DNA from: Asterionellopsis glacialis
Taxonomy: Eukaryota > Bacillariophyta > Plagiogrammaphyceae > Rhaphoneidales > Asterionellopsidaceae
Length of the DNA stretch: 64,000 nt
NCBI GenBank assembly: GCA_014885115.2
Contig: WKLE02003750.1
Location: 7,804-71,803 of the forward strand
Direction of reading: 5' to 3'
The notes under the pieces were generated by a model that was given only the letters and a program-made list of their open reading frames with translations, did not search any database and was not told where the DNA came from. Below, piece after piece: positions 55,701 to 64,000 of this stretch. The number at the start of each line of letters is the position of its first letter. Positions within the stretch are counted from its first letter, which is position 1. The translations under genes and the position numbers were made by a program.

Positions 55701-56229
55701 CTTCTTTGACTCCATTGTTGTGCCCTATTTCTGCCCGTGCTGCTCTCTCATAGGCTCGACCCAAATCATCCAATTCTGCATTGTGATATGTATCCTCAAT
55801 CTCATCATCGCCACTGGTCAAAACAACAATGTGACCGACACCGGACAATGCCAGATTTTTTCCACATTCAAATACAAGCCCAGATGACTTTGGTCCATCC
55901 AAATATATGGTGGAAGATCTAACCAAACCATGAGCTCGTGCACCTAGTGTGTAGACTTGGCGACTATAACGTTCTTCGTCGCTCTCTTTAGCTTGTTCAG
56001 AAATGTCCGTTTCATCTTTGGAAGTCGATTGTCCCCCACCTCGAAAATCAAAAAATTGTAGCCCATATGCTGTACGCTTCGTTTGCGGGAGTGTTGACTT
56101 TGACCGGAAGCTTATTCTAGTTGGAAGGAAAGGCCTAACAGGGCTATTGGCACCATTTGAGTATACACCTCTTGTCAATAATATCAATAATAGCACTTTC
56201 ATGCCTATTTTTTCAATAGCAGTAGTCAT
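52744..56229 (-). CDS. Ubiquitin-activating enzyme E1 with presequence, probable SELMA sUba1
   Basis: Single exon, 1161 aa. It adenylates ubiquitin and passes it to an E2. Landmarks are the first adenylation domain (YSRQVYTLG, L.LSGVGHIVVL), the second with FMVGAGAIGCELLKNL and DMDTIERSNLSRQLLF (about 540-580), the catalytic Cys in PVCTLKNFPYAISHTIQW (near 695), KIVPAMITTTAFVSALSCIELMK and a ubiquitin-fold C-terminus. The N-terminus MKVLLLILLTRGVYS is a signal peptide. The residue after the predicted cut is Asn, followed by a Ser/Arg/Pro-rich stretch. In diatoms a transit peptide without an aromatic +1 residue goes to the periplastidal compartment, where the symbiont-derived ERAD-like translocator (SELMA) has its own E1, E2 and E3. 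This enzyme fits that E1 rather than the cytosolic one. Confidence 0.85.
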   Translation of the reverse strand: MTTAIEKIGMKVLLLILLTRGVYSNGANSPVRPFLPTRISFRSKSTLPQTKRTAYGLQFFDFRGGGQSTSKDETDISEQAKESDEERYSRQVYTLGARAHGLVRSSTIYLDGPKSSGLVFECGKNLALSGVGHIVVLTSGDDEIEDTYHNAELDDLGRAYERAARAEIGHNNGVKEDPTDVLVEFLQRLNPSVGVTKKSRTVLEAGKKMDGSILLSIDRPYSTQKHLNSLCRKCEMPFVSVETAGVYGRTFCDFGPSFESFDADGETPLVVPLDHVETANDDGDILVHCIEGEKHDVSKGDKIQFQLSTGEAMPHTYTVQQVQTPQRFTIRLDGSDDITDGAAVDTVNSEATSFSRIKVPQRIHFVPIDVAMKQSKEDDSFFSACDLDKSWDPIRKRAILCSFEAVEIFINKHSRIPNRNDANEMEKISQTCMAAKDDLVGDPQWREHVLSFTSACAGKFTPIQALFGAIGAQEALKAASGLYNPVQQFLLYDCDELLASVDKANSGDASKCGSAAPGQSYVLGRSLTKKLASKRLFMVGAGAIGCELLKNLSAMGAGTGKGCIIVTDMDTIERSNLSRQLLFRDTDIGNFKSKAAQEAVLRFNPKIKIEVHTSKVGVEDHGPFNDEFWSKGMDIILNALDNVEARLYMDNQCVTNRKALVDAGTLGSKGNVQVVVPGKSESYGSSADPPEPAIPVCTLKNFPYAISHTIQWGRDLIEGLFQRRPTQANEYAEPFASMNEKAFASMLENKLGVDAALEAAKELKEDLSVGCTESPRDASISWAVKVAKALFHDSIVDLLQQHPADSFDDEGEPFWSGTRRVPKILSYSVSDDPQQQKVNENLIEFVRNAARLRIESFQSTDSSISVEEALTALQDSKWDDEVCDSEIGNDDDEEVGAVEKIISVLRGTILPEKHNDMTAIEFEKDDETNGHVAFVTASSNLRALCYGIAPVDAMETRRVAGKIVPAMITTTAFVSALSCIELMKLIQKTPLRLHRNAFINLALPFFAFTAPLPAEEMQGLYGKTHTLWDRVVIKEGEKAAAKGGLTLRRLLQRVKKKASPDPDSIEISTISFGSYMIYANFLHDDDDDILDKPFLEVLKDAISSGDDFDEEFSRDNGEESTTIDLDSLDRRSFIDVTVIVEDLENGDEVELPPVRLIKWKQ

Positions 56230-56580
56230 TGTTGTACTTGTAATGTCAGTCTCTGCAGGTGCCTTCCTTGCTGTGAAAATATTTGTTCAAGGATTCAAAG
56301 CAATGATGTGAGCAAGGTGTGAGTATTAGATTAGATCGCTTGCTCCTGATCTCTCGGCGGATACCGTAAAAACATCAACGTGATAATTTTTTTCGAAAAA
56401 ATGTGACAACATAAAAAATGGCACGTGGAATGCTGATACTACTTTCGAACTTGCACGCGCGATTTTCGCGTTGAAAAAACGCTAACTCTATTCAATGTGA
56501 TAATCTTTCTCGAGGCACGAGTGATGTGAGGAGATGCAGTTGGAGATTCCCCGACAGTACGAGTACAGTTATTCGATGAC

Positions 56581-57876
56581 ATGGTACCGCCGAAATTCAA
56601 CCGGAACACCACAATGGATGATGGAGATTGTCTCGAAGATGATGATTGTTCGGTATCGAGCGATGGTTACGTGAAGGTCGGCAGGCAAGGAATTGGATCT
56701 TCTGACAAGCCAGTCTGCTATTTAAACTATGCAAGTAAATCGCCTCTGCATCCCTCTGTTCAGGAAGCTGGGTGCAAAGCTATCCATCGTCCGCCTTGGG
56801 AAAAACAACAATCTGAAGATCAAATAGTGCGTCATCTTTTTGCTTCCCTAATTGGTGCAGAGAGTAAGGATATAGCGATTATGCCGAGCACAGCTTTTGC
56901 GATAACTTTTGCAGCCAACAATGTGAAGAAAATGATAAAAGGCCATGGAAAGAAAAAGATTTTATTGATCCAAGATCAAATGTGTTCGGCAGTGTATGCT
57001 TGGGAACGCTTAGTAGATTCTAACGAAAATGTGGAATTAGATATTGTCCCATACCCGCAGGAAGGTGAAACGTGGACAAGTGTTGTCATGAACCGAATTG
57101 ACGATACTGTTTTGGTAGCTTGCTTACCTCCTTTGCATTGGTCCGATGGAACATTACTAGACCTAGTTGAAATAGGAGAAGCATGCCGTAATTGCAATGT
57201 TTTACTTGTTGTCGATGCCACTCAAGCGGTTGGTATCTTGCCAATAGACATTTCGAATATCGGTGCTGCAATGTTGGCTTCAAGTGTTCACAAATTTCTT
57301 TTAGGACCCGTGGGTATGTCACTGGTGTATGTATCTCCTACTCTTCATGATGCGTGGGAGCCATTAGACCAACACGGGAGATCTAGAGTCGTAGAAATTG
57401 AACATCCAGCTTCATGGGATTCCGTTCAGAACAATATGGGGCCTGATGGGTATTCTAAAAAGTTTGTCAGTGATGCTCGAAAATTCGATAGCGGCGGAAA
57501 AAAGAATCCTGTCACGATGCCAATGGTACGTGCAGGGTTAGAGCTTGCTAAGCGGGTTGACACCCGCAGTGCCCAAAATGAACTGAAAAGATTGTGTATC
57601 CCGCTTGTCACGTGGGCGGTTCGCAAGGGTTTTTCTGTTGCAACAGAATATAGATCATATCATTTGATTGGTCTTCGGCCACCCGTGGATCTTTTATCTC
57701 CAAATGAAATGCTTGAAGTTTGTAGCGTTTTAGAGCAAGAGCAAATATTCATTGCTGTTCGATGCGGGGCTTTCCGCATATCTCCTTATCTTGACACGAC
57801 ACCATTCGAAATACAATGCCTGATTGAAGCGTTGGATCGTCAAATTTTTGCAGAAGGGAAAATAGGGAGAGACTAA
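56581..57876 (+). CDS. Class V aminotransferase-fold PLP enzyme
   Basis: Single exon, 431 aa. The PLP fold type I core is visible: YLNYASKSPLHPSVQEAG at the start of the domain, VDATQAVGILPIDI (cofactor Asp and the following Gln) and ASSVHKFLLGPVGMSLVYV with the Schiff-base Lys. The C-terminus has RCGAFRISPYLDTTPFEIQ. This is the class V group (cysteine desulfurases, kynureninases, isopenicillin-N epimerase-like proteins). I see no conserved Cys loop of desulfurases, so a desulfurase role is doubtful, and the substrate is unknown. The first 45 residues are acidic and not a presequence, so the protein is probably cytosolic. It is divergently transcribed from the E1 gene with 351 bp between them. 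Confidence 0.75.
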   Translation: MVPPKFNRNTTMDDGDCLEDDDCSVSSDGYVKVGRQGIGSSDKPVCYLNYASKSPLHPSVQEAGCKAIHRPPWEKQQSEDQIVRHLFASLIGAESKDIAIMPSTAFAITFAANNVKKMIKGHGKKKILLIQDQMCSAVYAWERLVDSNENVELDIVPYPQEGETWTSVVMNRIDDTVLVACLPPLHWSDGTLLDLVEIGEACRNCNVLLVVDATQAVGILPIDISNIGAAMLASSVHKFLLGPVGMSLVYVSPTLHDAWEPLDQHGRSRVVEIEHPASWDSVQNNMGPDGYSKKFVSDARKFDSGGKKNPVTMPMVRAGLELAKRVDTRSAQNELKRLCIPLVTWAVRKGFSVATEYRSYHLIGLRPPVDLLSPNEMLEVCSVLEQEQIFIAVRCGAFRISPYLDTTPFEIQCLIEALDRQIFAEGKIGRD

Positions 57877-57993
57877 AATTAAATCAGCCATCGTTTTTGC
57901 AAAGGAAAATAGTACTAAAAATGTTCCAATTAAAAAATGACACATGTGAATTTCTATCGGAAATCCATGTCATGTACTTGATAGAATGTCATC

Positions 57994-60900
57994 TCATATT
58001 GAATGAGCTTCGGAACCGTAAGAATCGCTCTCGCTATCCTCTGTGTCACTATCTTCACTACTTGAATCAAATGTGCTGTAACCAGATGAGGAACAAGACT
58101 CACTAGATACACCTTTGTCCTGTTGACAAGAACTTTGGCCTATCGCATCTGAAGATAATGATGACTCCTCATTGCTGGAAGTCGAATAGTTCCCCGAAGT
58201 TTCGCTGGGACCTGAAGTAGAACAGCTGCTATTGTCTTGAATGGCCCCTACCAAATCTCTACTATGTTCTAAATCGATATTTCCAGCTTGTGGACATGAA
58301 TCCGGTGCATCGTCTTGGTGCTGATCTCTTTTGGTGTTGCTTCCTTTCGTTGCATTAGGGTTCAATTTGGTATTACATTCAGAATCATGTGGGGATGGCT
58401 CCGAGGATTCCTTGGTGTTCGATTCATGGCTGGCTATTGCTTGGGGATTCAGAGACTCTGGGTTTAAGTGTATCGACGGAAGACTTTGATCTGGGTCATC
58501 GAGAAGAAGTCTTTTCATGCTTGCAATAAGCTGGGTATTACCCTGTGGTGGTACAAGTCTATCCCTCATATCCTGTGTTGTTTAGAGCGAGGGGGGTGAC
58601 ATAAAATGTCATTTCGGGCTGATGTCCGACATAAGATTTTCTAATTATTTAGTCATGCAACGTACCTGTAAGTATGCACATTTGGCATGCGAGCTGAGAT
58701 CGGTCTTACAGTCCTTCAAAGCTACAAGATGGCTCGCTATAGACTGGAGCACTTCTCCCGCTTTTCGTCTGACGACACTTAAAGAGCTTTCGCTTGTTCC
58801 TGATTCAATTTGGCACAAAGCCCCATCAGGGAGCTTCATATCTACCATGGACCGGATGCTTCTTGCCTCGGTAATGACGTCTTGTGGCCAACCGCAAGTT
58901 GCAGCCATCTCAACACCATAGTCTGTGGCCATTTTGCATGAGCCAGGGACTATCTTGTGAGTATAAAGGATGTCACCCTGGTCGTTTCCCGGTCCCGAGG
59001 CAATTGTCGCCGCCATGTGTTGGTTTGAAACTGTGGGATATATATCTCCGAGCTTGCATAGCTGAGGATAGTGTGTGACAAAGAAAGTCATTGCGCGCTT
59101 TTCCAAAAGAAACTCGGCAACAGACCAAGCTATGGCAACCCCATCTTCATTGCTCGTTGCTCTCCCTAACTCGTCGATTAGAATGAGGGATTTTGGTGAG
59201 GCCTTGTTGCAGATGAATGCTGTTTCTTTCATTTCCAGCATAAAAGTTGATATATTGTGTTCTTGATCATCGGTAGTTCCAATTCTTGTGCATAAACGGT
59301 CTCTTATTGGGATGAATGCTTCTTCAGCAGGTACATAACTTCCACAATGAGCTAGCACAGATATGATTGCTATTTGTTTCAAGTATGTGCTTTTACCCGA
59401 TCCGTTCACCCCTGAAACAATTGTTTGGGCAACCATGAGTAAAAAAGAAAGAAATTTTGGATATAAAAAGCTAGCAATAATCATCTTACCTGTGATGACG
59501 GTGAAGTTTTGAAATTCAGATGCGTACGTATCATTCGGAATGAAGTCTCCGGGGACTAGTATGGCAGACCCGTCTGCAACTGCTAAGCCATTTCCGGCAA
59601 TGTTGATACCATACCGCCCATTTCTTATTGCAATGTCTCTTCCTGCAGCACCCTTGGGGGACATTGCTGGTTGTTCAGAGTTACTATGACCCATTATTGT
59701 GGGCCCGTCGGTTACAACTGGACGACACCATGGCAAGCGACTGCTCGCCACATTGTCTGCAAAGCAGTGGCACATATCTAATAAGGCAATAGCATCTGAA
59801 AATGATGCAAGTGCATCGTACTTCGATCGTGCAATGTCGAGGACTTCTTGAATGCGTTCGTGGGTCATCAATAAAAGATCCTGGACGCTCTCCTGGGCTC
59901 GTGCATTCAAGCTATGTACCTACATTAGAAATTCGAGAGTATCGTGGAAATTGCAGTGATATCGTTAGTACCGAATACAAGTATGATACAGATTTGTTCG
60001 CAAATCTTTACCTCTTCTGTTGTGCAGTGAATGAACTTGCCACTCTTCACTGGTTGAATGAAAACCTCTGGTAGATCCGAAGCAATTTCCATAGGAACTG
60101 ATAAGTAATAACCACGTGAAGTAGTCTCCTTTACCGTTACAGTTATGCCGTATTTTTCTGCGTACTCATCAGCAAGACGGTATATGTCATCGACATTTGC
60201 AAGGAATGCCTTTCGAAGGATATCCATCATTCCATCAGTGTTCGGCTTCAGAGCAAAGCATTCTTGGTGCCTCATCGCATGTGCGTTTCGGCAGAAGGTT
60301 GTGCTTTCAGTGAAAATATCTGAAACGGCACTTAGAATTTCGGTTAGTGCGGGCTGTTTCATAGTAAGGAGAACCGCTCGAAGAAGCTGGTGGCGAAGGT
60401 CTTTCAAAGAAAATGATGTTGAGCGCCCGCTTCCGAGACCAACTAATAGGCTCCTGTCTTCAGTGACGGCAGAAATAGAATCATCAGCACTACCACCTTC
60501 ACTGGTAATAGATGCCGAGTCGGAGTTTTTGTGGTAGTTCGGATGATCCTCGTTACCGCTTCGATTTGCAGACGCCTGCAATGACCTATCTCGCAATTCA
60601 AGTGCATTCAGCTTTTCTTCTAGAGCAGTAGCAAACGCAGGGATAGCGCTAAGTGTACTTTTAATGCAAACCAATGCCGAAATACCTTTGCTGGCAACCC
60701 TTGTGGTAACCTCTTCACCTCTTTGCCTACTCTTAGATTTCGTCCAGGGAACTAATGCAATGTTTGTGAGCATTTTCTCGATGTCAGGGAGTGCCTCCAG
60801 ATGCTCCATTACAGTGTAGAAGAATTCTTCCTCTCCTAGAAAAGTGTCGACGAGGTCAAGGCGAGTATTGATTGTATCTACTCGAATGGGGGGTGCCATT

Positions 60901-62120
60901 AGATTTGTCCGCAAAAGGCGACTCCCAACGTTTGTCTTGGTGCAATCAATTGTCCCAATCAATGAGTTGGCCATTTTTCCGGTCTTTGCATTTGCCAGCA
61001 ACTCCAAATGCAAAAGTGTTGACCGGTCAATAGCCATACGATTATTACCCCCTGAGTTCACAATTAGGTCAACTGAGTCCTTTGTAAGATTAGCTCCGAG
61101 GCATAATTGAGTGTATTGTAGAACAGCATATGACGATGACAGAAGAATGTATTCCTCAATGACAGAAAAATCATATGTATCTTTCCGAGCTATCTTTCGT
61201 ATTAGTGTTGCACCCTTGGTTTGGTCAAAGTAGCATCGTGGAACAAATTTGATTATTGTGGACGTACTGCAAGGACCTGATTGATCGTAATCTGTTTCTC
61301 CGTTACTAACTTTTTCCACTGATTCGCTGCCTGAAGCATTTTTCGCAAATGTTCTTTGGAGTTGCCTTATAGATCCTTTCCTATTCATTTGTGCATTCCG
61401 ACGCCGATCTCTATCGGAATCCATAGGATTTTGATATCCTTTTTCTGTGTTATAGAGTGCTAGAACTTTCCTGGCAAGTTGAGAATTGCGGCGACCTTCG
61501 TTGAGCAAAATTTCATGGGGTTCGAGAATTTCAAGGTAGGCGAGTGTTTCAGCATATGTCTGGCCATTCCCCTGTTTCGTCACATGAAGAGAGAGAGGCG
61601 ATCCAGCATCGAGAGATGCAACACAAGTTTCTCTTGCCAAATTCTCGGAAATGGCACAGACAATATGAACAGCACTTTTTAGGGTGCCAGCCTTTGCAGT
61701 ATTTTTGGACAATGCTGGAACATTTGACGGCCGAGATGGGCGTGACTGTCGCAGATATGGATTCTTGGTCGGGCACGAAGACAAAGAAAAGTTACTTTTG
61801 CGGTCACTTGTAATTGTTTCATTATTTTGTTTGGTTGTGGACGCATGTTGCTGCCTTTGTGAAGCTGGAGTTTGGAAGAGACGAATGCGGGGGGCTGTAC
61901 TTGATGTGGCAACAGATTTATTTCCATGTACACCTGATTTTTTGGGATTAGAAATGTCATTTGCGTCACCAACTTCAGAGGAGTCCAATCCAAATCCTGT
62001 CCGACCCCCGCCACCAGATACTTTGTCTTCTAGAGAAGAATGCGTGTCACGAGGTGTGTGGCGTTTTCGTTTATGGAATCCCTTCCTCTTGGATGGAATA
62101 TACTGCCGTTTGTTTTTCAT
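57994..62120 (-). CDS. MSH4: MutS homologue MSH4 (meiotic crossover factor)
   Basis: Four exons: 62120-60012, 59919-59490, 59411-58666 and 58572-57994, with introns of 92, 78 and 93 nt. The total is 3864 nt, giving 1287 aa. There is no mismatch-binding MutS I domain. The clamp and core regions have ASLDAGSPLSLHVTKQGNGQTYAETL, LLSSSYAVLQYTQL, GTIDCTKTNVGSRLLRTNL and KSGKFIHCTTEEVK. The ATPase has GVNGSGKSTYLKQIA (near 846), STFMLEMKETAFI, LILIDELGRATSNEDGV and FFVTHYPQL. Lack of domain I and the 'FI.....F..T..E..K' segment favour MSH4, which with MSH5 stabilises meiotic recombination intermediates. The N-terminus (about 150 aa, basic) and a Ser/Glu-rich tail of 193 aa make it longer than the usual 800-940 aa. 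Confidence 0.8.
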
Positions 62121-62975
62121 TTGAGTGCCAATGAGATCAATTGCCTGTGCTTACTGAAGATTAAATGACAATGGGAAGTCCCGTGGTTCAACCAACGGGT
62201 CTCCCTATAGATGATGAGGGGAAACAGTTGTTGTTGGTTGAATGAGGGAATAGGCGAAGGGAAGTTTGTGTGATGGAAGCTAATTGAGTGAGCCACGAAT
62301 ACTTGTGCGATTGCCCATGTTCAATTTGAATTGGATAAGGGTTCCATGTGCTAATATTGAATGCGCCGCCGCCGCCTTGAAATACTAGGACCTGATCATG
62401 ATCCTGGTGAAGATTTTTGGTTTGGCAGGCTTTTTCTGTCACAGGAAACTGCATGTCAGTTGTCACGTATTTATCTACATTGGAGTCTACCAGGTATTTA
62501 CTTAAACTTTCTTAGTCTTACAAACTGTAACACACGTACTAAAAGTACCAGGTAATATAGATAGTGGAATTATTACCAACTACGTACCTGTAGATATAAA
62601 TTGTACGTACCTCACCATAGAATTTAGACTCGCTAACAGATAGGAATAATATTAATACATGTAGCTTAGACCAGGTACGAGGCGAGAAGTGCGCGCACAT
62701 TCCCAGTGGCACTGCTTTAGTGGCAAGAATAATTAATGCGAACCTTTGGGGTGCAGGTTTGCCACACCACCACGTACTAGCGAATCCATTTTTTAGGTCC
62801 TGATTTCTTGTTGACTGATGACATGTCAAGCCGAAGATTTCAAGTGATGCACGACACTGCTCCAGCGAGCCTCCTTCCAGGGTTTTGACTGATGCTTCGA
62901 CACGCGTTGCTCTAGACTAGGACTGTTCGATGCGTATCCCATGTTTGTTTCCAATTTGATCAATTCTAATCAAAG
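62121..62975. other. Divergent spacer between MSH4 and the patatin gene
   Basis: No gene seen. TACCAGGTA words occur near 62489 and 62548, with a CAGGTACGAGG near 62672. A short GCCGCCGCCGCC run lies at 62364-62375. Confidence 0.5.
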
Positions 62976-64000
62976 ATGAGGCATAGAACTGTGGGCAAAA
63001 CGAAAAACAATGTACTAGAAGAAATGAGTCTCATTCTTATTGCAATCGTAGCCATTTCTCTTGTGGGTGTTGTCTCTGGTTTCGGACTGTTGCGTGATTC
63101 TCCTAGTATTAGGACGGTTAATCATCAAGTGGTTGGAAGAACTATCACCAGCCTCTCTCTTGCAGGGAAATCCGGAAATTCGGCTAATTCCAGGGAAGAA
63201 GACGTGGAGCTGACTCGTAAGATTATTTCTGGCAATGTAAAAAACGAGGCTGCAAGTTCCAAGAAAAAAAGATCGCGTGTTTTGAACAAATTAGGCATCC
63301 ATCGTCTCACCAAGATTCGAAAAAAGGAACAGAAAGAGGAACCTGAACAAATCTTTCAAGTGTCAACAATTGAAGATTTGGATAAATACTTTGAAGATAA
63401 AGACAAACGCTTTAGGGATAAGAATGGAGATATTGACTATGACAAACTCCTTGCATCACTGTCCGTGATTGGTGACACCCAAATAATCGGTTCACCTGAT
63501 CATCCTGATTATGTGCATCCAGTGTTGAAGCTATTACATGCACGTCGGAAAGCAGGTTCCAAATGTGTTGAGGGCAGTCGTCCGGATGGATTCCGTGTAG
63601 CCTTGGCAGTTGAGGGAGGGGGGATGCGAGGATGTGTATCTGCTGGAATGGTCGCAGCAATTCATTATCTTGGTCTTGATGAGTCATTTGATGTTGTGTA
63701 CGGGTCATCTGCTGGATCTATTATTGGATCTTACTTTATAACAGGACAGCTTCCATGGTTTGGTCCTGAAATTTACTACGACAGCCTCACAACAGCTGGA
63801 AGAACTTTCATCGACTCCCGTCGACTACTTCGAGCGATTGGTGCTGGTCTTCTGGATCCCCGTCTTGTCAAAGATGTCATATTTAGACCAGGAAATGGGA
63901 AACCTGTTCTGAATCTCTCTTTTCTTCTAAAAACAACTGCTATCGAAAAGAAACCTCTCGATTGGGAAAGATTTGTTGAGAGGCAAAAGGTCCTACCATT
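62976..64000 (+). CDS. Patatin-like phospholipase with N-terminal membrane anchor, 3' partial
   Basis: The frame is open from the ATG at 62976 to the window edge (341 codons). Residues 17-40 (MSLILIAIVAISLVGVVSGF) form a single membrane anchor or uncleaved signal. A charged linker follows, then the patatin domain from about 205: LAVEGGGMRGCVSAGMVAAI holds the Gly-rich oxyanion loop G-G-G-x-R-G and VYGSSAGSIIGSYF (near 242) the nucleophile Ser in G-x-S-x-G. The catalytic Asp of the Ser-Asp dyad (D-G-A/G motif) lies beyond the edge. These enzymes cleave acyl chains from phospho- or galactolipids or triacylglycerol. The N-terminal extension is typical of membrane-bound forms in algae. The product appears complete as far as it is visible. 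Confidence 0.85.
   Translation, partial: MRHRTVGKTKNNVLEEMSLILIAIVAISLVGVVSGFGLLRDSPSIRTVNHQVVGRTITSLSLAGKSGNSANSREEDVELTRKIISGNVKNEAASSKKKRSRVLNKLGIHRLTKIRKKEQKEEPEQIFQVSTIEDLDKYFEDKDKRFRDKNGDIDYDKLLASLSVIGDTQIIGSPDHPDYVHPVLKLLHARRKAGSKCVEGSRPDGFRVALAVEGGGMRGCVSAGMVAAIHYLGLDESFDVVYGSSAGSIIGSYFITGQLPWFGPEIYYDSLTTAGRTFIDSRRLLRAIGAGLLDPRLVKDVIFRPGNGKPVLNLSFLLKTTAIEKKPLDWERFVERQKVLP

Noticed and set aside
56003..56311. 102-codon ORF with a hydrophobic end, antisense to the start of the E1 gene
   Set aside because: The hydrophobic stretch is the reverse complement of the E1 signal-peptide region.
57994..58569. Separate Ser-rich protein gene
   Set aside because: The frame joins MSH4 exon 3 through clean donor and acceptor sites in phase 0, so it is better explained as the last MSH4 exon.
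1..64000. CRISPR array, operons or ribosome binding sites
   Set aside because: There is no regularly spaced repeat array. Introns, presequences and spaced single genes show a eukaryotic nuclear genome.

Overview
This window is nuclear DNA of a eukaryotic alga, most likely a diatom. Coding regions alternate strands and are broken by short GT-AG introns of about 78-146 nt. Several proteins carry a signal peptide followed by an aromatic residue at the predicted cleavage site (CFA|FSP in shikimate kinase, VWG|FLP in a repeat protein), which is the mark of import into a complex plastid of red-algal origin. A ubiquitin-activating enzyme with a presequence fits the symbiont-derived ERAD-like (SELMA) import machinery of the same algae. 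Spacers are AT-rich and full of short palindromes built on GGTACC and CTCTAGAG. One 100-N assembly gap lies at 40122-40221.

Layout. 1-1735: no gene seen. 1736-6397: a TAF10-like histone-fold protein and, tail to tail, a two-exon ankyrin protein. 6398-8255: spacer with dense GTACC palindromes. 8256-15786: a decayed tyrosine-recombinase (DIRS/Ngaro-like) retrotransposon with 292-bp direct terminal repeats, whose reading frames are closed almost only by TGA. 16732-24375: a four-exon gene for a very large CABIN1/HIR3-like protein. 24419-25288: a plastid protein with YxFGD repeats. 26002-27012: a complete, intronless bacterial-type MurB. 27542-31631: an LYR-AlgH protein, a small coiled-coil ORF and a CPA2/KEA antiporter. 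31732-39767: a pheophytinase-like hydrolase, a PuuE-type allantoinase, a GT41 glycosyltransferase with a signal peptide, a small SVIP-like protein and a plastid shikimate kinase. 39768-42151: microsatellite, gap and repeat-derived spacer. 42152-48744: acyl-CoA-binding protein, an FKBP-TPR-cyclophilin fusion and a UvrD/PcrA helicase. 48745-52455: spacer and small unrecognised genes. 52744-64000: SELMA-type E1, a class V aminotransferase-fold protein, MSH4 and a membrane-anchored patatin cut by the window edge.

The genes do not form a single pathway. Recurring themes are the plastid (shikimate kinase, repeat protein, probable SELMA E1, possibly the hydrolase and antiporter), nitrogen and pigment recycling (allantoinase, pheophytinase-like hydrolase), chromatin and meiosis (TAF10, HIR3/CABIN1, MSH4), and protein folding and turnover (immunophilin fusion, E1, SVIP-like p97 binder). 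The most striking items are the orphan MurB, the dual-family immunophilin with Trp replaced by His in its cyclosporin pocket, the E1 with PPC-type targeting, the SVIP-like protein with an exact VIM motif, and the CpG-directed decay of the retroelement. Exon boundaries were read by eye. Each multi-exon model I give keeps an open frame across every junction and has a total length divisible by three.
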